Shown here in pieces: positions 31,893 through 42,408 of a stretch of 64,000 bases of DNA (position 1 is its first letter; each line of letters starts with the position of its first letter). The position numbers and the translations under genes were made by a program. The stretch comes from Talinum fruticosum (taxonomy: Eukaryota > Streptophyta > Magnoliopsida > Caryophyllales > Talinaceae): NCBI GenBank assembly GCA_021018815.1, contig JAITYX010000005.1, forward strand, positions 10,400,001 through 10,464,000. The letters are read 5' to 3'. A model generated the notes under the pieces. The model searched no databases and was not told the origin of the DNA. It was given only the letters and a program-made list of their open reading frames with translations.

Positions 31893-32525
31893 CCCATTCA
31901 GCCAAGGTAAGCCAAGCATACAAGACAAGAGTAAAACAAGCATGAGGAGACCAAGGGAATCTAGCAGAAGCACTCATGGCTAGGCTCTGCTAAAGGCTAG
32001 CCGGCGTCGGCCACGAGGGGAGGTGATGTCCCGTCAACGGCAGCCTTACAGCCCTAGCTAATGGAGTAGCTTGTGAAGTCTCATCAAGCATGGCAAGTGG
32101 ATGTGTGGCATCATATGCATGCAACCGGGAGCTCTTAGACCCACCAAATCAACTTTTTTAGATCAGATTTTCAGTCTATGTTCAATCTGAATTATTCGGG
32201 TAAAACACTAAACTTTCATCAATATGATTATCCACTAACAAGCATGTTAGTACAGCAGATTATCAGGTCAAGCTTAAGATTAAAAACAATCGAAGTTTCA
32301 ACATCAAAATTCACTAAGCTTTAGGCTATGATCAAGCCAAGTTTATGATCCTCTCACCGGACATCGGAACACATGCATCACGATCAAGTCTAGGCCGTGT
32401 CTCGAAGTTCGGGTTCGATAGCAACCAATTCTAGACACTACGCAAGAATCAACATTCAAGTCAATGCAAATCGAGATAAGTATCCTTTAGTGTCTACTTT
32501 GACCCTTTGTCTTTCGGATTCGGTC
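31893..32525 (+). mobile_element. G1 region between aORF1 promoter and 3' LTR
   Basis: Noncoding in all frames. It matches G0 34941-35430 and G2 38551-39140 in reverse orientation: a GGTGGGTCCA/ACCCACC block near 32130, an ACTAACA..GTTAGT block near 32235, and GTGTCTACTTTGACCC at 32486. It would be 3' untranslated sequence of the genomic RNA and 5' flank of the antisense genes. Confidence 0.65.
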
Positions 32526-32540
32526 AAAGTGGGGGCTAAA
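32526..32540 (+). promoter_or_regulatory. G1 polypurine tract
   Basis: AAAGTGGGGGCTAAA lies directly before TGTAGACAC, the LTR start. The purine tract primes plus-strand cDNA. The same tract, inverted, precedes the LTRs of G0 (34924-34940) and G2 (38532-38550), which fixes LTR orientation for the family. Confidence 0.85.
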
Positions 32541-34445
32541 TGTAGACACTCGAAATGTGTCATCCCTTATCTCTTTTAATTTTGTATTTTATATTGTTGG
32601 CCCGATGATGAAATCGTGAGTCCTGTTTGTGGATTTGGATCACGGTCTATGTCCGATTGGTGCGATGGAAGCCACTAAACCACAAAGAACCTCCAACACC
32701 AAATAAATAACTTTTTGCCTTGGGTCGATCCAAAAATCCCTTTTCTTTTAGACGATTCAAGCCTAGGTCAAGCCTTTCGAGTCAACGAAAATCCGGTGCC
32801 ACGTGCGGGAGATTTTAGGTTTACAATTATGTGTTTGACTTTTGTCCAACTAGACATGGAGTTGAAGACCTCAAGACGATGTTAGGCACTCGTATTTCGT
32901 CATCACAAGCATCAAAGTGTTGCCTTACGCTCTAAAGCAGTCCGCCGGAGACATGAAGCTCACTCCCCTCAAGACGACGTCGTGGCCGGTGCCCCGACCT
33001 AGTTTATGTTACCTTGAAATGCCACGTTTTGGCCTAAAGACTCCCTTTGTAGCACGGAAAGCTTGAAACCCTAGGGCAACATCGGGTGGCCGACGCCCCG
33101 ACCGTGGTTCTGTCCAGCTTTATCCGATTTTATCACTTTATTTTGCTCGGTTTTTGTTGCTAATATTGTTCAGCTTTGGACGGTCGGCTACATGCAAATC
33201 CTACGTCATTTGTGACCTTAATCTCTCCCTATAAATAGAGAGCATAGGCTCTCATATTCAGTAAGGCTTCCGCCTATGCATCAATCTGCTGAAACTCGAT
33301 TAAGACCGATTGAAGACCCTTCTTTGTATTCCGATCTCTTGGTCGGTTTCAGCTTATTCCGAATTCTCTACGCATCCTTTCATTCACCTCAACAAAAACT
33401 TATAAACGCCCTTCTTGATTCACCGCCATCGCATCACCAAATCCAGATCCGAGATCTAGCTCGGTAGGTGGGACAACCCGAGGGCACCGGTTCAGCCTTC
33501 AAAACAGTTTATTTATTTTTATGCCTTTATTTCTTTTTGTATTATGGATAAGAAATTGTATCGCTTTTAATTCCTCCCCGCCTTATGTAACCTTTTAATT
33601 TCTCGCTTTTTTTCTTTCCGCTTTTCTTTCCTTTTTGCTTTTACTTTCTTTATTGCTTTCATATCCATGTTTTATCGCTTTCTATTATGCTTTGGTTGCT
33701 CTAATTCTCGTAGCATGTTGTGTGCTTGTGTTTAATGCATTATGTAAGTTCACAACTGAAACAAGTAATGGTCGTCGTTTGACCGGCAAAACGGAAGGAC
33801 TTTTCCCTACGTTTCCTACTCTCGCCCGTGAATCCAATTCTCGGTTCTAAGACCAATGGAGTCATTGTTAATTTTTTCAGTCTTAGTTTCTCCCATACTA
33901 AGATTAGAAAGTAAACTTTATTTTGTTCTTGTCGGTTTTCTTTACTAAAAACTAACCGACGACTCTTATTTTGGCTTTAATTCTTCAATATTGCTTCTCT
34001 GTTTTTCGACTTTAGGATAAATATTTTAGAGTTTCGAACCTGTCATCTAGACCGGACAACCATGGCCCCCGGCCGGCGCCGCCGAGCCCTAGGTGCTGGC
34101 TTCGACCAGCACCAAGTGATCGATGGTCGTGGCTTGGGTCCAAACTAGTGTTTTCACACCAATTTGGTCCTAAAGCCTTACGACAAATTTATAACCCTAA
34201 TTTTATTTATTTTGTTCATGTTAAGAAATAATATCGAGGACTCCTGAAAATAATTTCTAAAATAATATAATTAATAAAACCAACATTCAAACTTTACCTA
34301 ATACATTTTAAATCAATTTATAAAATTCGAAAATCTAAATAAGAGGTTCATCCCCACTTTCTAAAATTCATCTTCAAAAAACTTTAAAATCATTTTCCAA
34401 TTTTAAAAACACAAACGCCAACCCGTGGGGAAGCTCGGTCGGGTG
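32541..34445 (+). mobile_element. Tat gypsy G1: 3' LTR
   Basis: Sense LTR from TGTAGACACTC to a CGTGGGGAAGCTCGG block near 34423. The last roughly 25 bases (ending GGTTCCTACA in other copies) are missing, together with about 65 bases of the G0 LTR it entered, so one small deletion covers the junction. A TATA box at 33230-33237 is followed by a palindrome. A poly-T/pyrimidine stretch near 33601-33660 is the complement of the GAAAGCGA-rich block of the other copies. Confidence 0.88.
33230..33253 (+). promoter_or_regulatory. Tat LTR core promoter: TATA box plus palindrome
   Basis: TATAAATA (33230-33237) is followed at once by GAGAGC-ATAG-GCTCTC (33238-33253). The same pair, on the minus strand, is at 11514-11537, 34715-34738 (box worn), 37818-37841 and 46587-46611, with small changes in loop or stem. 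Confidence 0.75.
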
Positions 34446-34923
34446 ATACGATAGTGGTGAATCGAGAAAGGCTTCTTATGAGTTTTTTGAGTGTAGATAG
34501 CTAGAACGATGTATGATCGATGGAGTTTTTAGGTTCGGATGTAGTTGGAATGGAGAGTAGAATATGAATAGGTTGAAAAGAAACTAAGAGATCGGAATAC
34601 GAAAAGGAATATTCGATCGCTCTTAGTTAGGTTTTAGCAATGTAACGCTAAGGAATAAGTTGTACATGTTACTTTTTGGTAGCGTCATGCATAGGAAAAG
34701 TCTGTCTTGAAATGAGAGCCTAAGCTCTCTATTTACAGAGACATGAAAAAGGCTATTTATTTTATGCTAAAGGATTCTTTGTGGTTTACTAGCTTCCATC
34801 GCACCAATCAAATACCGTCCATGATCCAAATCCTTAAACGGGAGTCGAGATTTCATCATCGGGCCAACAATATAAAAAACATAAATAAAAGAGATAAGGA
34901 TAACAAGTTTTAGGTGTCTACGA
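34446..34923 (-). mobile_element. Tat gypsy G0: 3' LTR, second part
   Basis: Continues the LTR interrupted at 3795. From a GTGGTGAATCGAGAAAGG block it runs collinear with 11300-11545 of the solo LTR, then jumps from the ACATG after the TATA region to AAAAAGGCTATTTAT near the end, losing roughly 0.5 kb of U3. It ends GGTGTCTACGA (sense T(c)GTAGACACC) next to the purine tract. Confidence 0.82.
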
Positions 34924-35518
34924 GTTAGCCCCCACTTTGACCGAGTCCGAAAGACGAAGGGGGTCAAAATAGACACCAAAGATACTTATCTCACTTTTGT
35001 GCATTGTTTCGAGCGTTGATTGTTGTGTTGTGTCCGGAATTGGTTTCGTCAAACCTGAACCTCGAGACAAAACCTGGACTTGATCACGTTGCATCCATTC
35101 CGAAGTCCGGTAAGAAATCCCGAGCTTGGCTTGATCAAGGCCTAAAGCCCAGTGAACTTTTATGTTGAAACTTTGATCGACTTTTGATGTGAAGCTTGGC
35201 ACGATAATCTGTTGTACTAACATGTTTGTTAGTGGTTAATCATATTAACAAAAGTTCGAGTATTTTACCTATATAATTTAGTCAAAAATAAACTGAAAAT
35301 TTTATTTACAAAAGCTGATATGGTAGGTCCACTTGCATGAAACATCTACTTGCCATGCCCGATGGGACTCTTTAAGATTTTTGACTTCTATCTTGTTTGT
35401 TTGGCATGCCTTGGCCGAATGGGTCAAATGCAAGATCTTCGCATAAGTCTCGGTTAGTGTAAATGCTAACTTCACTAAGCTTTTAGTAGATGTGCTAATT
35501 GCTCCGTTATTTTTGTAG
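34924..35518 (-). mobile_element. G0 polypurine tract and adjoining 3' region
   Basis: The minus strand reads CAAAGTGGGGGCTAACT before the LTR. The region matches 38532-39140 in G2. Near 35430 it jumps from the stretch upstream of the aORF1 promoter (CCGAATGGGTCAAATG) straight into the intron 5 sequence (ATAAGTCTCGG). The TATA box and exons 1-5 of aORF1 are thus deleted in G0. Confidence 0.7.
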
Positions 35519-35952
35519 AGGCGTCGATCTAGAACGTCTTCATCGAGAGGCCTCCTTGGTGGCTCGGGGGCTCAAATGCATTCATCGAGCCAACAAGCAC
35601 CCTCCGGTGGTACATCTACAGCGGGTACTTCTCGGGCGTTTTTCACGGCGTGCACATGATCGGAGTGCTTATGAAGCGGGGCCTAGTTCTTCTAGGCCTA
35701 GTTTTTCCGAGTGTTGGGCCTGGCTTTTTCGAAGAATGCATGGATATCCCACCTCTTCAAGCACTTGATCGACATGGGAACCCGATTGACTTCCATTGTA
35801 TGTCTTATAGTAGGCCTTCTTATATAGTTTCTCAATCTTGGGACCATGGGGCTAGCTCTTGGCACGGTGGTGGAGATGATCGGTTGTCCACATCCATCTT
35901 GGAGGACTTCAAGAATTATCTCTTTTACGATGCTTCCGATGACGAGGATTAG
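35519..35952 (+). pseudogene. G0 aORF1, last exon only
   Basis: The intron acceptor TTTTTGTAG ends at 35518; the exon then parallels G2 41404 and G1 29647. After a frame change the open frame 35650-35952 reads FEECMDIPPLQALDRHGNPI, PSYIVSQSWDHGASSWHGGG and ends EDFKNYLFYDASDDED with TAG. This is the cleanest copy of the protein's C-terminus, Ser-rich with an acidic end. No promoter or upstream exons remain, so it is a dead fragment. Confidence 0.75.
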
Positions 35953-36433
35953 TCGATCCCTTGCAGGGTGCTTTGTTGTTTAATATTTAATATTTTGTAA
36001 AATTCTTTGACCCTATGCAATGAGATGAATGCAAGGATTCGATTCTAAAAATGCTTTCTTTTATTAATATGATGCAAAAATTCTAACGAAAATTACAAAG
36101 ACAAATCGAAAAACAATTGCACTAGCCCCCATTCCCTCCAAAAGAAAATAATAAAAATGAAAATTGGAATTAGAAAGTGCATGGCCCGAAATAAAGGGCT
36201 TGACCGAAAATGGGCTGAGGCGAGAAACAAATAATGGCCCAAGGAGTGCTCGGGCCAAAAGAAATAAGGCCTTTGGTGATGTGGCACAATAGGAATTTGA
36301 TCTTGGAACTGTTATAAATTGGACCCTTGCCGGATACCAAAATTGAGCCTTCTAAACCTTCTTCTCCAATTCTCTCGGAAAAACGAGATCCCGAAAACTT
36401 CTCGGTGCCATTAATGCCCTTCTATTCTCAAAG
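35953..36433 (+). mobile_element. G0 aORF1 3' flank and aORF2 promoter
   Basis: Between the two antisense genes. GGGTGCTTTGTTGTTTAATA (35968) and CTTTCTTTTATTAATATGAT (36054) are shared with G1, G2 and in part G3 (48267, 48361). A TATA box (TTATAAATTGGACC, core 36313-36320) lies 121 bases before the aORF2 ATG. Confidence 0.65.
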
Positions 36434-36524
36434 ATGAAGTTCATGATTGAGCTATCTCGTTGGATGCATGAGATGACAAACGTTGAGAGAGTAGGATTGT
36501 CCCAATACGGGCTTAATACCCTAT
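36434..36524 (+). pseudogene. G0 aORF2, N-terminus only
   Basis: ATG at 36434 begins MKFMIELSRWMHEMTNVERV and continues GLSQYGLNTL, then is cut by the G2 LTR at 36525. It is open for 30 codons, the most intact version of this N-terminus. Comparison with G2 (42409) and G1 (28676) supports the start codon. Confidence 0.72.
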
Positions 36525-38531
36525 TGTAGGAACCATGGCCGAACCGAGCTTCCCCACGTACCTTGGTGTAAGGGTTTTTTTGAAATGGGTTTAAAAATGA
36601 TTTAGGAATTTGAAAGATGAATTTGAGAAAGTGGAGATTGATTTGTTATTAAGATTTCCATGTTTTATTAACTCAAACTAAAGAGTTGAATCGGATTGAA
36701 TTGATTGGCGTTTTATTAGTTGTTTTATTTTAACAATTATTTTCGGGATTCTCGGGATATTATTTCTTAACCAAAAGAAACAGAATCATGGTTTATTGAA
36801 TCTGCCATGAGACGTTAGGGCCAAAGTGGTGTGAAAACACCGGTTTGGACCGAAGCCCGCCTCATCGACCACTCGGTGTAAGCGGCAGCTTGCACCTAGT
36901 GGTGGCCGGCGCCGACCAAGGGCTAGGGCTGAGACAGTCAGCCTTGGCCTCCGGCTTGGCTTGGCAAATCTAGAACCCTTTTTTTTATCCTGCAGTTAAA
37001 AAATAGTCGAGATGCAATTTAAATAGGAATAAAGCAAAAAGAGGAGTCACTAATAAGTTTTTAAGAAAGAAAACTAACAAAAACAAAAGATAAAGATTTG
37101 CTCTTCCGATCTTAGTATAGGAAAACTAAGATCGAAAAGGCTAAAAGTGACCCCATCGGTCTTATAACGGAGAACCGGTCGGGGTGAGGGTACAAAACAT
37201 TGGGAAAACCCTTCCATTCCGCCCGTCCCAAGACGACCACTACTAATTTGAGTAGCATACTAAAAACACGCGCCAAACTCAAGCACTCAACATACAAAAC
37301 AAAAATAAAAGAACCCAAACATAATTAAAGGAAAGCGATAAAGAAAGTAGTAAAGAAAGCAATAAAGAAAGCGAAAAGAAAAGCGAAAAACTACAAGATT
37401 ATATCGGGCAGGGAGGAATTAAAATGCGAGCACATCTCTTTAATCCATAATATGGAAAGCGATAAAAAGGCTTAAATTAAATAACCATCCGAAGGCCGAA
37501 TGGTTTCCTCGGGATGTCCCACCCGCCAATCTGGATCTCTACACTAGATCTCTTAATGCGACGACGACGAATCCATGGAAAGGGCTTATTTTTGTGAATC
37601 TTGGAGAAGGTGAGGTTGTAGGTAGTAGGAAAGATAAGTTGTATAAATCCCTAAAGATCAGAATAACTGAATATTCTTTAGCTCTTTGCACAAATTCAAC
37701 GGCGATAAGTAAAAAGAGAAGAATTTGAGGATGTTTTTCAACAAAGTAATGTTTAGGAACGGTTATTTTTAGCTCGGTTCGGTAGCGTAGTGCTAAGGAA
37801 TAAGCCTTCTTCCAAATGAGAGTCAAGGCTCTCTATTTATAGGGAGAGACCTAGGTCACAAATGACCTAGGGTTGCTCTCGACCAGCCATCCAAACAGAT
37901 TGAGAAAAAATTAGGCCGGATATCTTAACATTGAATCGATAAAAAGGGATAAGATCGGATAGAACCCGGTTCACGGCGCTGGCCACCCGGTGTGCCTAGG
38001 GTTTTGTGCCCTAGTGTGTTGAAGAGGGAATCTCTAAGCCAAAACGCAGCATTTCACTTAAAATTCGGGGTTACAGGCGCCGACCACGACGTCGTTTTGA
38101 GGGGAAAAAGCTCCTAGTCCCGTGTGGACTATCTTAGAGCTTAAATGCAACACTTTGATGCTCGTGATCATGAAATGCAACATTTTAACGTTGTTTTCAG
38201 GTCTTCAGCTCCTTGTCTAATTAAACAAAAGTAAAACGCATTATTTTGAACTTGGAATTTCCCGGTACACACGATTGGACTCTGTTGTCTCTAAAGGCTT
38301 GGCCCGGATTTGGATCGTTGGAAAGAAAAAGATATTTTTAGATTGATCAAAGGCTCAAGGCTATTTATTTGGTGTTGAGGGTTCTTTGTGGTTTACCGGC
38401 TTCCATCGCACCAATCAAACACGATCCGAGATCCAAATCCTCAAATAGGACTCGGATTTCATCATCGAGGCCAACGAGAATAAAATACGGAATTAAAGAG
38501 ATAACGGATGGCACGTTTTAGGTGTCTACGA
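36525..38531 (-). mobile_element. Tat gypsy G2: 3' LTR
   Basis: A complete LTR of about 2.0 kb: TGTAGGAACC at 36525 to GGTGTCTACGA at 38531 on plus. It interrupts G0 aORF2; the 5-bp flank on the left is CCTAT (36520-36524), and the right partner lies beyond G2's far end, outside the window. TATAAATA is at 37841-37834 (minus). Confidence 0.92.
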
Positions 38532-39277
38532 TGAAGCCCCCACTTTGAGTGAGTAAAAAAGACGAAGGGTCAAAGTAGACACTAATGGGTACTTACCTCG
38601 ATTTTGTGCAACGATTTTTGATACTAGTTGTTGCGTAATATCCGGAACTGGTTTATATTGAACTCGAACTCTAGAAAGAGACCTGGACTTGATAACGATG
38701 CATGCGTTCGAAGTTCGTAAGAAGGTCCTAAGCATGGCTTGATAAAGGCTTAAAGCTCGATACATTTTGATGATGAAACTTTGATTTTTTTTGATATGAA
38801 GCTTGGCTAAATAACTCGATATATACTAACATACCGGTTAGTGAACAATCGAAATGATGAAAGTTCGAGTGTTTTACTTGAATAACTTAGTCGAAAATAG
38901 ACCGAAAGATCTTATCTGAAAAAATGCCGATTGGTGGGTCCAAGAGCTCCCACTTGCATGCATAAGCTGCCAAGAAGTCACATGCCGTGGCCGACGGGAC
39001 TCCAAAAGCTGGACCACCAGCTAGGGCTGCAAAGCTGTCGTCAATAGGACACCATGGTGCCTCATGGCCGCGCCGGCCATCCTTTGGCGAGCTCCCACTA
39101 CTTTTTTACTCTTGTCTTGTATGCTTGGCTGGCTTGACCGAATGGGCCCATAAAAGGGGTGCTTGATGTATTCATTTTGCACACTTACTCCTTCTCTTGC
39201 ATTCTTGCCTTGCTCTTGTGCTCTCTCACTTTGTTCTCTTTAAAAACTTATTGGTTTCCAGAAATCTTCTCTTCACA
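38532..39277 (-). mobile_element. G2 polypurine tract, 3' region and aORF1 promoter
   Basis: Minus-strand CTCAAAGTGGGGGCTTCA at 38549-38532 is the purine tract. The noncoding stretch then matches G0 and G1. CATAAAAGGGG at 39149-39159 (plus) is the TATA box of aORF1, after the shared GAATGGG. A pyrimidine-rich leader (39183-39240) runs to the ATG at 39278. Confidence 0.75.
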
Positions 39278-41829
39278 ATGTTTAGGAGAAGAGCTCATCC
39301 TGCCGGGAGGTCAAAAACCAAAAAACTTATCCAAGACAACTTCCTCGAATAGGAATGACGTCCACGGAATGAGTGGAACATAAATGACCTCTTGGTCGAG
39401 GCCGAGAGTCACGCTTCTTCTCTTGCTACACTCCTTCGGTAAGCTAATTGGCTTAAGTTTCTTCCTTCGCTCATTTAGAGTAGTTCTTCAACTAAAAATC
39501 TTGTTGGATTTTTATCTTACGGAAGGGCACAATTCGGAGTAGTGGACCTATTCCCAAGTTTATGGAGACGTGTCGAAAAATGAACTATCCTCTCGAATAT
39601 GTCATGCGAAATACTTGGGTTTGGTTCTCTTTTCTTTGCTTTGAATCACCTTTGTGACAAGAGAGAGGGGATCCTATTAGGGCCATTAGTGAGCGCTTTT
39701 GGGATACCACTAAAACTTTTCACCTTCCCTTTAGGGAAATGACCATAACTTTTTTGATTTTGCTACATTGTCCGATTTGGGCTTCTCGGGGAGCCTTTAG
39801 CTTATGACTGGAATATATACAAGAACCGTGACCACCTTTGCCACCTTTTTGGTCCCGTAGCTAATAGGTTTCCTCAAGAAAATTTCTTTAAATACACCGT
39901 TCTTTTGGGCACTTTTGAGGATGCTCGATTTTGGGTTCACCATTCTCCTTAACAAGTTTGGATTGTGCTAGCTCTTTTATTGAGTATGGTGCTCTTTTCC
40001 GACCAAGCCTCCAAGGTTCACGTTTACTATTTGGAGCGGACCTTGATAAAATAAAGGAGCTTAACCGGGGTGCTCCTGCATATACTTGCCTCATTAGGGG
40101 CTTTCGTGCTTGGTGTGCGGGCACAAAGCCCGAGATAGATTCAACGAATTATCTTCCATTATGCTCGTTTGTGGAAGATTATTGAGATATGCTCAAATTC
40201 TTTACTTTCTTCCCACGTATTTTTTATCTTATGTGGATTAAAAATCTTACTTGATTTGTGATAACGCAGCGTTGTTGTACGAGTACTTCCCGCACCTTTC
40301 TCTCGGTTCAACAAATCGTCCCGTGTTTCCGGCCTCTATGTCATGTGCTAGGATCTACCTTCATCGGTCTACAATCCATAATATTGGCTTCTTGAGATCA
40401 AGCCTTAACCATGTGACCTTGGTATGTCTCTTGAAGCTTCAAAAATTAACCTCGAAATATGCCAAGAAACTTTTGCTTCACCGATTAGTTGGCTGCCATT
40501 GCCCACTGCCTGTGGTGGACCTTGTGGTACTACCGTTGGTGGCATCATCCTTGGTTATGCACGGTTTTTGCCCATTTTCATGTTGTCTTTCATTCGTGTT
40601 TGCTTGTTTCTTGATAAATCCTGTATGTATAGGCCAATTTTCATCCTTGGGCCCAACTCCAACTCCCTCCAAGCGTCACCATTGCACGGTTAAGTGAAAG
40701 AAGGATCTTGTTTGAAGCTCCTTTTAGGTTTTGTTGGCATCTCGGTGAGAGGGTCATACCTCAAATTCGGGTTAACACATGGCCTTCGTTCGTTCCAGTT
40801 GATCCACCCCGGACCATGTTTTACCTTCGCTCTCTTCCTCCACAAGAGCAAGCTGCTGCCACCATCAAGTATCTTTATACCCAATTTTTGAATTTGTACA
40901 TATCTTATGCACACCATGAGAGTCGGATAAAGACTCAACTAGTGAGTTCTCACTTCTTTCCTTTCTTCCATATAGTTGAATTTCTTGTAAGGAAATTAAC
41001 TTCATCTCTTGATAGCTTACTCCGAAGGATATACACATTCCTAGTCTCGATGTGGATGTTACACGACCCGAGGAATCTCCATGTTACGTGAGGATTCCCG
41101 AAATTCTCGAGGAAGAATATGTTGGGCATCCTTTCCCTCGAAACTAGCAAGGGGTATGAGTTTCATGCTCTTTGCTTTTAATGGTATGCTAAAAGTATTT
41201 TACTAATGCCATTGAATGAATTGTGTAGTATGATCGGGAGCAATCCCGAACCATGTTTATTAGGCTTCAACATGTTCTTCAGGGCATCCAAAATTTCCTC
41301 ACCGAGAAATCTTTTCCAACTTTCCGAGTAAGTCTTTAGTTAATGGAGTGTTAAGATTATCGAGCTTTTAGTAGGTGTGCTAATAGCTCTTTCCTTCTTG
41401 TAGAGACGACGATCTAGAGCATCTTCATCGGGAGGCTTCCTTGGTCGATCGGGAGCACACACCTAACAATCGACCAAGAAGCGCCTTCCGGTGGTCCATC
41501 CGAGGCGGTACTTCCCGAAGCTCATCACGACGTGCCCATCGTCGGAATACGTCCGAAGTGGGGCCGACACTTCGGGCATAGTTCGTCCGGTGCGGGGCCC
41601 AATTTCGTCGAAGAGAGTCTAAACATCTTGCCACTCTAAGCCTTTGACCGGCACGGAAACCCGCTTTATTTCCCTCGAGCATCGTATAGTGCACTATCCC
41701 ATGAAGCTTCTCAATCTTGGGACTACAAAGGTAGCCGTACTCAAGGTGGTGAAGGTGGCCGATTCCCATGTCTGTCTTGGAGGACTTGGGAGCTATATCT
41801 TCGACGATGCTTCGATGGCGATGAATAGA
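39278..41829 (+). pseudogene. G2 antisense gene aORF1 (plant-mobile-domain-like, six exons)
   Basis: ATG at 39278 (MFRRRAHPAGRSKTKKLIQD). Exons 39278-39438, 39526-40421, 40633-40941, 41028-41153, 41229-41327 and 41404-41829, about 670 codons in all, each boundary a GT-AG site also present in G1. Exon 2: FMETCRKMNYPLEYVMRNTW, FHLPFREMTITFFDFATLSD (39718 on; the plant mobile domain core), FKYTVLLGTFEDARFWVHHS, GALFRPSLQGSRLLFGADLD, STNYLPLCSFVEDY, then YEYFPHLSLGSTNRP and ARIYLHRS. Exon 3 is fully open (103 codons; RTMFYLRSLPPQEQAAATI). The last exon ends GSYIFDDAS. Frameshifts and several stops. Plant mobile domains occur in host MAIN/MAIL proteins and in transposons; the role here is unknown. 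Confidence 0.78.
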
Positions 41830-42408
41830 ATATCCTTTGCTGCTGCTGCTGCCACTTATTAAAGAGTCCCTTATAGGGTGCTATTATTTGTTTAATATTT
41901 AATTTGTAATGGTGTGACTCTTATGCAATGGGATGAAATGTAAGATGACTCGATTTCTAAAAAATGCATTCTTTTATTAAATATGATGCAAAAAGTCTTA
42001 GGAAAAAAAAATTACAAAGACAAATTGAAAAAATTGCAGTAGCCCTTATTCCCCTCAAAAGAAAATAATAAAAATGAAAATGGGAAAACTCAAGTGCATG
42101 GTCCAAAATAACTATATGGCGAGCACGTAATAGGTTGTGACGAAAAGATGAAATATGGCCTAAAGAGTGCTTGGGCTAAAGAAAAAAAAAACACGAACAG
42201 AGCTTGGACCAAGGTGGTGGCCGACGTCGGCCACCCATAAAGACCGGGGTTACGAAAAATTGCAATAGTTGAGGTGCAGTAGGACTCTAAAGCTCCGAAA
42301 AACTCCTATAAAAATGATCCACACCAGTGCTTGAAATTTATGCCTTACGCAAAATCTTCCGTGAATCAAATAGAAAATCCGAGTGCCTTCTATTCTCTTC
42401 TAAGAAAA
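41830..42408 (+). mobile_element. G2 spacer between antisense genes, with TATA box
   Basis: Shared 3' flank of aORF1 (GGGTGCTATTATTTGTTTAA near 41876; CTTTTATTAAATATGATGCA near 41970). The aORF2 TATA box CTATAAAAA (42306-42314) is 102 bases before the ATG. No coding signal. Confidence 0.65.
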
